Source: Lysobacter enzymogenes (GTDB lineage: Bacteria > Pseudomonadota > Gammaproteobacteria > Xanthomonadales > Xanthomonadaceae). Taken from it: a stretch of DNA of 64,000 nt. A program made the translations under genes and the position numbers. Shown piece by piece: positions 45,618 through 53,336 of the stretch (its first letter is position 1; every line of letters starts with the position of its first letter). The stretch is from positions 289,464 through 353,463 of the forward strand of contig NZ_FNOG01000004.1 of the NCBI RefSeq assembly GCF_900106525.1, in the 5' to 3' direction. The notes below the pieces were generated by a model that was not told the DNA's origin, did no database searches, and saw nothing but the letters and a program-made list of their open reading frames with translations.

Positions 45618-45833
45618 ATGAAAACCCCAACCCGCCTGCGTCTGGCCCTGGCGACCTTCGCCTTCGGCCTGGCCGCTTCGCTCGGCGCCAACGCCGCCAA
45701 CGTCTGCACGCGCTGCGAGAACAACTACACCGCCTGCCAGTCCAGCGGCACCAGCGAAGCGCAGTGCTACCAGTGGTATGTGGAGTGCCTGCGCTACGGC
45801 GATGGGCAGCGGCCTTGTCCGATGCCGCGTTGA
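45618..45833 (+). CDS. Secreted six-cysteine peptide, second of a tandem pair
   Basis: A 71-residue paralogue: signal peptide to about residue 27 (LGANA), then Cys at 30, 33, 40, 50, 57 and 67. Shared motifs with its neighbour are CxxCExNYTxC and RxGDGQxPCP. Start ATG 45618 has an AAGGAGG site. Both genes have the same signal-peptide flavour (ATFAFGLAAS versus SVFAFGLAFC), so this is a recent duplication. Function unknown; the convergent membrane-protein genes follow. Confidence 0.78.
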   Translation: MKTPTRLRLALATFAFGLAASLGANAANVCTRCENNYTACQSSGTSEAQCYQWYVECLRYGDGQRPCPMPR

Positions 45834-45876
45834 ACCTGGCCCCGGCGCGTCGAGGCGCGCCGGGGATTGGACGGCG

Positions 45877-46440
45877 TTAGTCCGCCATCTCGACCCAGTG
45901 CTTCGCACGCCGGTGCCTGATCGTCCAATCCTCCAGACACTGGGGCTGGCCGAACGAGGCCGGATCCTCGGCATAACGGCGCACCGTGTGCTTCACCGGA
46001 AATCCCGAGCCCCAGTAGAAATCGACCACGGTTCCGCAGCCTGGCTTGGCCTCGACAAACGTCGCGTACGCCAGATCGGCGGCTTCCGGCGGCAGCGCTA
46101 CGCGAACCGAGGTACCCACAACCGCTTGCGATTTCGCCCAGTCGGCGGCGACCTGATAGCGCGGCAAGTCGCGCTGGAACTGCCATGCCCGCAGACTTCG
46201 GCCGATATGCGCGCCCGATGGCAACGCCGCCAATAGCAGCGCTGGCGCTAGCAAGCTCAGGAGTCCGAGCTTGCGCCAATGCCAGATGGCGCGCCCCGCG
46301 AAAACCACCAATAGCGCTGCGGTAAGCAGTACCGCGAATATCGACAGCAGTTGCCCAAGCGGCGTAGGCCGGGTAGCGAATGCCGCGACCCCGATCAGGC
46401 ACAGCAATGCCGACACACCGCCGGCGATATCCGCTTTCAC
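45877..46440 (-). CDS. Membrane protein with a periplasmic-type domain, unknown function
   Basis: A 187-residue product. The N-terminal third has two to three hydrophobic helices (IAGGVSALLCLIGVAAFATR, LLSIFAVLLTAALLVVFAG, LGLLSLLAPALLLAALP). The remaining 100 residues are soluble, with two Cys (CGTVVDFYWGSGF, QPQCLEDW). The GTG at 46440 overlaps the stop of the upstream gene (GTGA), which fixes the start and couples the pair. I do not recognise it. Confidence 0.68.
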   Translation of the reverse strand: MKADIAGGVSALLCLIGVAAFATRPTPLGQLLSIFAVLLTAALLVVFAGRAIWHWRKLGLLSLLAPALLLAALPSGAHIGRSLRAWQFQRDLPRYQVAADWAKSQAVVGTSVRVALPPEAADLAYATFVEAKPGCGTVVDFYWGSGFPVKHTVRRYAEDPASFGQPQCLEDWTIRHRRAKHWVEMAD

Positions 46441-46853
46441 CCCGCCTCTTCGGCAGCGCCGCTGTTTCGCTTCGGCCTTCTTGTCGCCGCCCACCAAAAC
46501 GCCAACGCCGCCACCGCGCCCACACCGCACATCCACGGAAAGTGGCGAGGATTCGGCGTATCTGGAAGCTGCAGAACGATCGTCACCAGCGCCCCGCCCA
46601 GCGCGCCGGCCAATGCGGTCGACCACCAGCGCGCCCAGCCCAGCGCGCGCAGGACCAGGAACAACGGCAATCCGATCAGCGCCACCGCCGGCAGCGCGAA
46701 ATAGAACGCGAACAGCGCCATGCCGAAGTCGCTGATGGATAAGGAACCGCGCTGCAACGGCGCGTTGGAGACCAGCAACACGCCAGTGACCGCGGCCGCG
46801 AGCATGGTGCCGCGCAACAACGATTTCCATTCGCTCTGGGTCGATCCGTCCAT
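46437..46853 (-). CDS. Small multi-spanning membrane protein, unknown function
   Basis: A 138-residue product with about four hydrophobic segments (LLRGTMLAAAVTGVLLVSNA, ALFAFYFALPAVALIGLPLF, TALAGALGGALVTIVL, WMCGVGAVAALAFWWAA) and a charged tail. ATG 46853 (MDGSTQSEWKSLLRGTM) is preferred; a longer frame upstream is repetitive Ala/Gly and starts in GC-rich repeat. Overlaps the following membrane-protein gene. Family unknown. Confidence 0.66.
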   Translation of the reverse strand: MDGSTQSEWKSLLRGTMLAAAVTGVLLVSNAPLQRGSLSISDFGMALFAFYFALPAVALIGLPLFLVLRALGWARWWSTALAGALGGALVTIVLQLPDTPNPRHFPWMCGVGAVAALAFWWAATRRPKRNSGAAEEAG

Positions 46854-46941
46854 GCGCCAAGTATGCGCGAAGCCCCTCCCGAACGCCTCGGCCGCGCCCG
46901 CGCCCGCGCCCGCGCCGCGATACGGCCCGCCAAAAACAAAA

Positions 46942-46965
46942 CGGGAAGGGCTTTCGCCCTTCCCG
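46942..46965 (-). terminator. Intrinsic terminator-like hairpin on the minus strand
   Basis: A perfect 10-bp stem CGGGAAGGGC/GCCCTTCCCG with a 4-nt loop, followed on the minus strand by TTTTGTTTTTGG. It points left, but no minus-strand gene lies directly upstream; the next gene to the right is on the plus strand. A short transcript or leader may end here. Confidence 0.65.
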
Positions 46966-47064
46966 GTATCAACATAGTACTCCGTCCAGGGCTTGCAGCA
47001 AGCCCCCCGCGCGGGCGCAGGATCGCCGCCCTCCGCCGCTATCGGCGCAAACGGGAGTAACGGC

Positions 47065-48291
47065 ATGCGTGTTTTGTTATCGACGTTCGGCTCGCGCGGG
47101 GACGCCGAGCCGCTGGCGGCGCTGGCGTCGGCATTGCAGGCTCAAGGCGCGCAGGCGCGGGTATGCGCCTCGCCGGACTTCGCCGGGCGGATGGAACAGG
47201 CCGGGGTCGAACTGTTCCCGGCGGGCCCGCCGGTGCGCGAATGGATCCGCGACGTGCTGGCCGACCCCAAGCCCGACATCCCCCGACGCGGCGCGCAGAT
47301 CATGGGCCTGTACCGCGACGCGCTGGCCGTGGCCATCGAAGACTGCGACGCCGTCGTCGCCACCGGCCTGTTCCCCTCCACCACCGCCGCGCAGATGCTG
47401 GCCGAACGCCATCGCCTGCCCTACGTGTACGCCGGCTACTGCCCCACCTACCTGCCGTCGGCGCACCACGCGCCGTTCCAGTTCCCGCACTATCCGCGCC
47501 CGCCGGACAGCGCCGACAACCGCGAGCGCTGGGCGCTGAACGCGCAAGCCATGCAGGACACCTTCGGCGACACCGCCAACCGCCACCGCGCCGAACTCGG
47601 CCTGCCGCCGGTGCACGACCTGCGCGACCGCGTATTCACCGACCTGCCCTGGCTCGCCAGCGACCCGGTGCTGAGCCCTTGGGCGCCGACCAGCCTATGC
47701 GAGGTGTTCCAGACCGGCGCCTGGATTCTGCCCGACGACCGCCCGCTCGCGCCCGACCTGCGTACCTTCCTCGACGCCGGAGACGCACCGGTGTACGTCG
47801 GCTTCGGCAGCATGTCGCTGCACGCCTGGAAAGACGACGCCGCGCGCGTGGCCGTCGATGCTGTGCGCGCGCAGGGCCGGCGAGTGCTCCTCGCCGGCGG
47901 TTGGGCCGGCCTGACGCCCATCGACCACGGCGAAGACTGTTTCGCCCTGGGCGAGGTCAACCAACAAGCGTTGTTCCCGCACGTGGCGGCCATCGTCCAC
48001 CACGGCGGCGCGGGCACCACCATGGCCGCGACGCGCTCGGGCCGGCCGCAGGTGGTGGTGCCGCAGATCGCCGATCAACCGTATTGGGCCGGGCGCGTGG
48101 CCGACCTCGGCATCGGCGTGGCGCATGCGGGGCCGGTGGCGAGTATTGAATCGCTCAGCAACGCGCTGGTTTCGGTGTTGAAAACGGAGACGGAGGTGCG
48201 GGCGGAAGTGGTCGCCGGAATGGTTCGCGGCGATGGGGCAACGTTAGCGGCGAAGCGGTTAATCGATCTCTTCGGCCACGGCATCAGGTAA
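47065..48291 (+). CDS. Glycosyltransferase of the UGT/GT1 type
   Basis: A 408-residue GT-B fold enzyme. N-terminal acceptor domain begins MRVLLSTFGSRGDAEPLAAL. The C-terminal nucleotide-sugar domain has APVYVGFGSMS (about 254-264) and the donor-binding motif HHGGAGTTMAATRSGRPQVV, followed by DQPYWAGRVADLGIG. This pattern matches antibiotic, macrolide and sterol glycosyltransferases. ATG 47065 follows ACGGGAGTAAC. It is monocistronic, ending at a hairpin at 48307. Acceptor is unknown. Confidence 0.88.
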   Translation: MRVLLSTFGSRGDAEPLAALASALQAQGAQARVCASPDFAGRMEQAGVELFPAGPPVREWIRDVLADPKPDIPRRGAQIMGLYRDALAVAIEDCDAVVATGLFPSTTAAQMLAERHRLPYVYAGYCPTYLPSAHHAPFQFPHYPRPPDSADNRERWALNAQAMQDTFGDTANRHRAELGLPPVHDLRDRVFTDLPWLASDPVLSPWAPTSLCEVFQTGAWILPDDRPLAPDLRTFLDAGDAPVYVGFGSMSLHAWKDDAARVAVDAVRAQGRRVLLAGGWAGLTPIDHGEDCFALGEVNQQALFPHVAAIVHHGGAGTTMAATRSGRPQVVVPQIADQPYWAGRVADLGIGVAHAGPVASIESLSNALVSVLKTETEVRAEVVAGMVRGDGATLAAKRLIDLFGHGIR

Positions 48292-48306
48292 GCACCAGGC
48301 AGCGGA

Positions 48307-48330
48307 GCGTGCGTTTTGTTTAACGCACGC
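48307..48330 (+). terminator. Hairpin after the glycosyltransferase
   Basis: GCGTGCGTT-TTGTTT-AACGCACGC: a 9-bp perfect stem with a T-rich loop 15 nt past the stop. It marks the left edge of the AT-rich segment. Confidence 0.6.
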
Positions 48331-48359
48331 TTCGCACGTCAAATCACGGAGAGCCTTCA

Positions 48360-48479
48360 ATGAAAATCTATCAAGCTAAAAACCTTGAAAAGAAGATCAA
48401 CAAATGCCATGAATCAAGCTCATCCATCAAACAGCACAAAGCAGCCCTAGCAAAGAGCCATTCAATTTTCCGGCCGTAG
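48360..48479 (+). CDS. Possible 39-residue basic peptide in the AT-rich segment
   Basis: A small frame (MKIYQAKNLEKKINKC...) starts at ATG 48360 after GGAGAG (spacing 6-7) and ends at 48479, overlapping by 18 nt the end of the convergent membrane-protein gene. The codon use is AT-rich like that gene. Lys-rich, no signal peptide. No family recognised; it may be chance. Confidence 0.35.
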   Translation: MKIYQAKNLEKKINKCHESSSSIKQHKAALAKSHSIFRP

Positions 48480-49217
48480 CTCAATAACTTTCTTTGCCTC
48501 CTTTCTTAACTGCTGAACATCGTTCAGGGCAAAACTAAATGGGGAATCGCTTCTCGCCACCCTCCTATATTTGAACAGTGGAATCTTTGCTCTCCCAGCC
48601 GCTGTCTGATAGGGCGTTTCAATTAAACAATCCTCTGTGAGAAAAATGGATCGCGTAGGAAATGTCTCAATAGAATAAATCACCACGCTGCCTTTTTTTT
48701 CCGAGTTCTCATAAGCAACCTGTATGCGCTTCCAGCTATCTTCAATTTTAGAACGAAGGGCAGCCGGATCAGATCCTATTTTCTTGGCGAGCGTATCAAC
48801 AAACGACGACGCCGGGTCTACGGTGAAGAACTCCGTGGTCGATTTTTTTGAAAATCTCTTACAAAGAGAAGTCGCATAATTACCAACCCAACGCTGACCG
48901 TCATTCATAACCACGAATAACTGATCAGAATCCTCCAGCATTTCGGTGAAATTGTATCCCTGCACCTCAGGAAGGATCTCTACCAAACCAAGCTCATCAA
49001 CGCTGTCGTGGATACGCAACAACCTACGGAGTGTTGAATTGGTCTCCTTGTCCTGAAAAATCTTAAACAATAAAGACAATAGGCCACCAACTAACAAGGC
49101 ACTGGAAACCTCAGACAGATAAGGCTTCTGCCAACTAGTCTGATCGAGCGCGCCCCCGTACGCAATTACAACAAGGCCAATTATTATCATGATAGAAGCA
49201 ATTATATATATACGCAT
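48462..49217 (-). CDS. Membrane protein with two N-terminal helices and a PLD-like domain, AT-rich
   Basis: A 251-residue protein with two membrane helices (IYIIASIMIIIGLVVIAYGG, SALLVGGLLSLLFKIF) and a cytoplasmic alpha/beta domain: GNYATSLCKRFSKK, EFFTVDPASSFVDTLAKKIG, SVVIYSIETFPTRSIFLTED and ETPYQTAAG. This order recalls phospholipase-D-like folds that have lost HKD residues, sometimes found in mobile or defence loci; this is inference. Start ATG 49217 follows AAAGGGGGG; an upstream in-frame start at 49274 is possible. Codon and base usage is far more AT-rich than all neighbours, pointing to recent transfer. Confidence 0.68.
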   Translation of the reverse strand: MRIYIIASIMIIIGLVVIAYGGALDQTSWQKPYLSEVSSALLVGGLLSLLFKIFQDKETNSTLRRLLRIHDSVDELGLVEILPEVQGYNFTEMLEDSDQLFVVMNDGQRWVGNYATSLCKRFSKKSTTEFFTVDPASSFVDTLAKKIGSDPAALRSKIEDSWKRIQVAYENSEKKGSVVIYSIETFPTRSIFLTEDCLIETPYQTAAGRAKIPLFKYRRVARSDSPFSFALNDVQQLRKEAKKVIELRPEN

Positions 49218-49533
49218 ACACCCCCCTTTATTTTTGGCGTCATCCCAACACCCCTCGGCAACAACCTGACACAAACGACATTAGCAGTAAACAACCTTTA
49301 TCGGCGACTTAAGACCCCTCATGAAGCGGTTTCGTTTCTGAAAACATGATGGCTTTTGCGCCTAATGTTCAGGCACAAGCTCGACGAGCTCTTACGTCGC
49401 GAGGGCGCTAATACAACACCCGCAAGGGGAATACGCCCGCCGTCTTTGTGCGGTTTCGAGCCTCCCGACTTCCCGCCTGCGACGTCCGCAGCGCGGGCCC
49501 TGGCGCTGTAACCAAGGAACAGGAGTGCCGCAT

Positions 49534-49788
49534 ATGCCGCCCAAAGCCCCGACCGTCGAGCCCGACTGTTTGGTGTCACGCCGTATTTCGCTGTCGTTGG
49601 ATGCGTATTTCGAACTGCAGGCGTTTCAGGATCAGTTGCTGGGTGCGGCCCACACCATCGATCCGGAGACTTCACCCTCGCCCTCCCCTCGCAAGACCGA
49701 GCAAGCCCGCCATCGCGCGTTGGCCTCGGTGTTCCGCACTTGGGCCGATCAGGTAGAACGCACGCTGGAAACCGCTCGTTCGACTTGA
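49534..49788 (+). CDS. XAC0095-like small protein
   Basis: An 84-residue product (MPPKAPTVEPDCLVSRRISL, then LDAYFELQAFQDQLLGAAHT and a helical end) with the look of the XAC0095 family of Xanthomonadaceae, function unknown. ATG 49534 with AGGAG 8 nt upstream; a GTG at 49525 overlaps the ribosome site and is rejected. GC-rich codons mark the return to normal chromosome after the AT-rich island. Confidence 0.72.
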   Translation: MPPKAPTVEPDCLVSRRISLSLDAYFELQAFQDQLLGAAHTIDPETSPSPSPRKTEQARHRALASVFRTWADQVERTLETARST

Positions 49789-49858
49789 TCCCGCTCGGGA
49801 GGCGATGCGTGGCTCGCCTCCCGCCGAAATGCCAACGCGCGCGCGCCGGTCATCTTGC

Positions 49859-50875
49859 TCAGCCCACATCTACCGTAGGCGACTGCACTGCGCCGTTCCA
49901 TCGCAACGGTTGCGGTCCCCACTCGCCCTCGCCCAACACCGCCTCCACCAAGTGGCCTACCGGATAGCCCAAGTGTTCGTCCGCCTTCGCACCGCCATCG
50001 TCGCGATGCGCCGCCAGCACGAACGGCACGAACGCAGCGTGGTCGTGCGCGGCCAATCCCACCATTTTCTTGGCTAGGTCGTAGGACAGTAGGTTGCCGT
50101 CGTCGGTGCGGTGAAACGCGGCGCCGGACCAGAATTCCTGGATTCGTTCGGCGTTCCAGAACGCTTCGTGCTTGCGCTCGATTTCCTTCGGCGTGTAGAG
50201 CTGGTTGGCGGGATGGGCCAGCTGCGGGAACAGGCTGTGTTCGGTGTTCACCGCCATGCCTTCGTTGAGCCAGGTCGGGATCGGCAGGTGGGCGAGCAAG
50301 GCGTGGGTCAGTTCGTGGGCGATGGTGGGTTGCATCGCGTCGCCGTGGCTTTCGCACAGGGCGAAGTGGCCATAGCCGGCGCTGAGGAAGACGCCGGCGG
50401 ACATCGCGTATTCGCCGCCGTCGGGGTAGTAGTGGGCGATGTAGTCGTAGTACTCGTCTTCGTCGATGAAGACCAGGCACACGTGCTTGCCGCCGCCGAT
50501 GGGTTGGGCCAGCGCGCCGAGGTTGCGCACGATCCGGCGGCGCGCGGTTTCGCAGAATTTGAGATAGGTCTGGGCGTCGGCGGGTTCCATCGCGGTCAGC
50601 AGCAGGAAGCGCTCGGAGGCCTGCACGCGGTAGTCGGGGCCCAGGGCGTCGGCCAGGGCGCGCAGCCAATGTTCGGCGGCGGCGGTCCAGAAGGCGTCGC
50701 GTTCGGCGATGGTCCAGTCCGCGCGTTCGGCGGCGGCGATGCGCTCCCAGTCGGGGATGGGCTGGCGGGTGCCGCCGAACCAGTGCATCTCAACGATGGG
50801 CTGCGGCGCGGCGGCGGCCGGCGCGGAAGGCTGGGCGGCGGTGGGCCGGAACAAACGGCGCAGGTGGGTCAGCAT
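49859..50875 (-). CDS. Gluzincin-type zinc metallopeptidase
   Basis: A 338-residue protein whose HELTH motif (about 186-190, IAHELTHALLAHLPIPTWLN) is followed 14 residues later by Glu in WLNEGMAVNTE, giving the zinc ligands of gluzincins. Upstream: FIDEDEYYDYIAHYY. There is no signal peptide; the N-terminus is MLTHLRRLFRPTAAQ with a Pro/Ala tail. ATG 50875 was chosen because codons upstream read into the palindrome cluster. Substrate unknown. The convergent XAC0095-like gene ends 70 nt away. Confidence 0.85.
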   Translation of the reverse strand: MLTHLRRLFRPTAAQPSAPAAAAPQPIVEMHWFGGTRQPIPDWERIAAAERADWTIAERDAFWTAAAEHWLRALADALGPDYRVQASERFLLLTAMEPADAQTYLKFCETARRRIVRNLGALAQPIGGGKHVCLVFIDEDEYYDYIAHYYPDGGEYAMSAGVFLSAGYGHFALCESHGDAMQPTIAHELTHALLAHLPIPTWLNEGMAVNTEHSLFPQLAHPANQLYTPKEIERKHEAFWNAERIQEFWSGAAFHRTDDGNLLSYDLAKKMVGLAAHDHAAFVPFVLAAHRDDGGAKADEHLGYPVGHLVEAVLGEGEWGPQPLRWNGAVQSPTVDVG

Positions 50876-51090
50876 GTCGGTGCCATCCAGGGCGGAAGAA
50901 CGCGGTCGTCGCGCGGACGATTCTGGCCCGGCAGCCGGGGCGGACGCCAGAGGCGGCGCGGGGGATGACGAGGATTTCCGTAGCGGGCGCAGCGGCCGCT
51001 CGGGCTCGCGGGCGGTTGCCTGCGTCGCGTGCGACGCGGTTCGCCTGGGACGCGGTGCTTTTTGCTTCACGCGCGTGGCGGTGAGCCCGA

Positions 51091-51520
51091 CGCGCAAGCT
51101 ATTTCGATTCGCGCTCAAGGCGAATTCGTTCGCCGTCGGTGCGCGCAAGCCCAGCCGCAACCCGACGCGGCTCGCGCGCAAGGCAATGTCCCCCGGCTCC
51201 GCACCCACTTGGCTCAGCGCCGGCTCCGAACGCGTCGCGAGCAAGCCGCCAAGCGTCGCGCGCGAACCGTCACGGCTTGCGCGCAAGACAAAATGCCTCG
51301 GGGAAAAAGGCCAGGCTAGTTACCGACGAGGCATTTCGGTCCGAACCTGAACCATCGCGGCTTGCGCGCAAGCCAAAACGCCTTGCGCGCAAGTCTCGCC
51401 CTACTCGGCGCCGCCCCAATTTGGGGCAGCGCCGGGATTTTCCGACTCGCAGCCGGGGCCGCCGAGCTTGCGCACAAGCGCGTACGGCTTGCGCGCAAGA
51501 TCTCAGAGCTTGCACACGAG
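51091..51520. repeat. Cluster of CTTGCGCGCAAG palindromes
   Basis: A 12-bp palindrome, CTTGCGCGCAAG, recurs perfectly at about 51277-51288, 51361-51372, 51382-51393 and 51488-51499, with one-mismatch copies near 51467 (CTTGCGCACAAG) and decayed copies near 51091, 51142, 51171 and 51508. It fills much of the 689-bp gap between the metallopeptidase and cytochrome genes. Frames crossing the region encode LARKP-like repeats and are not credible genes. No such cluster appears elsewhere in the window. Confidence 0.75.
51291..51336. repeat. Inverted repeat AAATGCCTCG / CGAGGCATTT
   Basis: Two perfect 10-bp arms (51291-51300 and 51327-51336) enclose 26 nt that include GGGAAAAAGG. The repeat lies inside the palindrome cluster and could fold as a stem-loop or mark a short inserted sequence. 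Confidence 0.6.
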
Positions 51521-51564
51521 GTAACGACGCTCGCGCACCACCCTCCCCGCACCCAACGCCGTCC

Positions 51565-52989
51565 TCAATCCGCGTCGCGATCCACCCGCGGCAACGGCGG
51601 CGCATTGCTCAGATCCACCGGCGCCGCGGCCTTCAGGCCCCGCGTCGCACGCGCCGCTTCCGCCGCCACCGGCTGCGGCTGGCTGCGCAGGTTCTGGTAG
51701 TAGTTGCGGATCCCAGCGGTGACCTGCAGCGAGTAGTCCGTGGTCATGAACTGACTCCCGTCCTGCGTCTCCACGTGCGCCCCATCCGGGATCGGCTTGA
51801 AGAACTCGCCGAACTTGTCCATCGGGTACTCGCTGGGCTTGTTGGCGGTGAACACCGCCATCGCCATCGGCCGGCCGCGATTGAGCGGGTCGTTGGCGTT
51901 GGCGAAGGTGCCGGCGCGGCCGTGGCAGGACACGCACGAGGACACCGGGCTGTCGATCGGGCCGTTGACCCGGCCGCCGAGGCCGTGGTGGCGCACGTAG
52001 GCGCGGTTGCCGTAGTCCCAGCCGGTTTGTTCGACCAGGAAGCCGTTGATGCGCGCTTCGGTCAATGCGGTATTGACGAACACGCCGTCGCGCTGGGCGT
52101 CGGTGCGCACCGCCAGGTCGTCGCCCCAGCTCAGGCCGACCGGGCTCATGCGGTCCCACACGGTCTTGCCGGGCGAGCCGCCGTCGTAGACGAAGGTGCC
52201 GAACACCCAGCCGGTGGTGCGCGCCAGGCGCGGGTCCTTCACCGCCACGTCGAGCTGCAGCAGGCGCATCTCGCGGTTCACCCGCGGCTTGTTGTAGTTA
52301 GTGTCGGGGTAGATGTTGGCGGTCCAGACTTTGCCGTTCTGCAAGTACGGAACCTGCTCGACCGGCGCGTCGGTGAACAGCAGTTTGCAGGCCACGCTGT
52401 TCGGCGGGAACGTCGACTTGGCCGGGTCCGGGCGGCCGTCGGCGGTCAGCCAGACCTTGCCCAGGGCGGAGCCGCCGCGATCGTTGTAGAAGCCCACCGC
52501 CCAGTTCTGGCCGCGACCGGTCTGCCGGGTGTGCAGTTCGAACGGGCGCGACATGCGCTCGCGGGTCATGCCGTGGCGGTATTCGCGGCCGCCGCCGAAT
52601 TGGTTGCCGTCGTCGTGCAGCCACGGCGCGTGGTACCACTTGCGCACGCGGTTGTCCTGGACGCGGAAGTCGACGTCGACGTTGCCTTCCAGGCAGTAGT
52701 TCAGCACCGCGCGCAGGTATTCGTTGGGGAAGGCCTTGAAGTCGATGGCCATCCACGGAAAGGTTTCGTTGGCGTAGGTCTTGGGGTAGTTCTGGCTGAG
52801 CTGGAAGATGTCGGCCGGCGGCGTGCCCGGCGGCGGCGGATAGCGCGGGTCGTAGCTGGGAAAGCGCGCGGCCGACGCCGCGGCGGCGGCATCGGCGGAC
52901 GCCGCGGGCGCGGCGGGACGTTCTTGCGACACGGCCGTGGCCAGCACGCAGGCCAGCGCGAGGGCCGAGACGGCCAGTGCGGTTTTCAT
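51565..52989 (-). CDS. Exported c-type cytochrome-like protein
   Basis: A 474-residue protein with a signal peptide (MKTALAVSALALACVLATAV). Its single haem-attachment motif, CVSCH, is near residue 350 (SSCVSCHGRAG). The large N-terminal part, rich in aromatic and Asn/Gly residues (YPKTYANETFPWMAIDFKAF, NREMRLLQLDVAV), has no assignment; the haem site lies in the C-terminal third. ATG 52989 follows GGGAGCGCAACG. Electron transfer or a haem-dependent oxidase role is possible; the motif alone does not tell. Confidence 0.8.
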   Translation of the reverse strand: MKTALAVSALALACVLATAVSQERPAAPAASADAAAAASAARFPSYDPRYPPPPGTPPADIFQLSQNYPKTYANETFPWMAIDFKAFPNEYLRAVLNYCLEGNVDVDFRVQDNRVRKWYHAPWLHDDGNQFGGGREYRHGMTRERMSRPFELHTRQTGRGQNWAVGFYNDRGGSALGKVWLTADGRPDPAKSTFPPNSVACKLLFTDAPVEQVPYLQNGKVWTANIYPDTNYNKPRVNREMRLLQLDVAVKDPRLARTTGWVFGTFVYDGGSPGKTVWDRMSPVGLSWGDDLAVRTDAQRDGVFVNTALTEARINGFLVEQTGWDYGNRAYVRHHGLGGRVNGPIDSPVSSCVSCHGRAGTFANANDPLNRGRPMAMAVFTANKPSEYPMDKFGEFFKPIPDGAHVETQDGSQFMTTDYSLQVTAGIRNYYQNLRSQPQPVAAEAARATRGLKAAAPVDLSNAPPLPRVDRDAD

Positions 52990-53336
52990 CGTTGCGCTCC
53001 CCTGTGGATTGACCGTGTTAACGCGTTCGCGCCGTTGCCGAGGCCAGCCGCGGGGCCGCGTCGGGCTCACGGTCGCTCAAACCGGTACCGGGTCGGGCTT
53101 TCTTTTGGGCGTGGCGCGCGCGGGCGCGAGCACGGGCGTTCGCAAACTGCCGCGCGCCGAGCGCGCCGCGCGAGCGAGCACGGGATGCGCGGCGCCGTTC
53201 GCCGCGCGCTTAAACGCAATGCGCCTACCCCTGCGGCCAGGCCGGGCCGGCGCCGCCGGCTGTGCAAACTGCCGGCTTCGCAAGCGCCCGTCGTTGAGCG
53301 AGGATGTGCGCTACGTCCTGAGGAACCCCGCTCGCC
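52990..53336. other. Divergent gap without recognised features
   Basis: These 347 bp separate the cytochrome gene from the divergent acetyltransferase gene. They are GC-rich with scattered CGCGCC runs; no clear promoter, repeat of the window families or coding frame was found. Confidence 0.45.

Noticed and set aside
46895-46918. CGCCCG tandem run as a promoter or microsatellite feature
   Set aside because: Only a few units in a GC-rich background, no conserved neighbour element.
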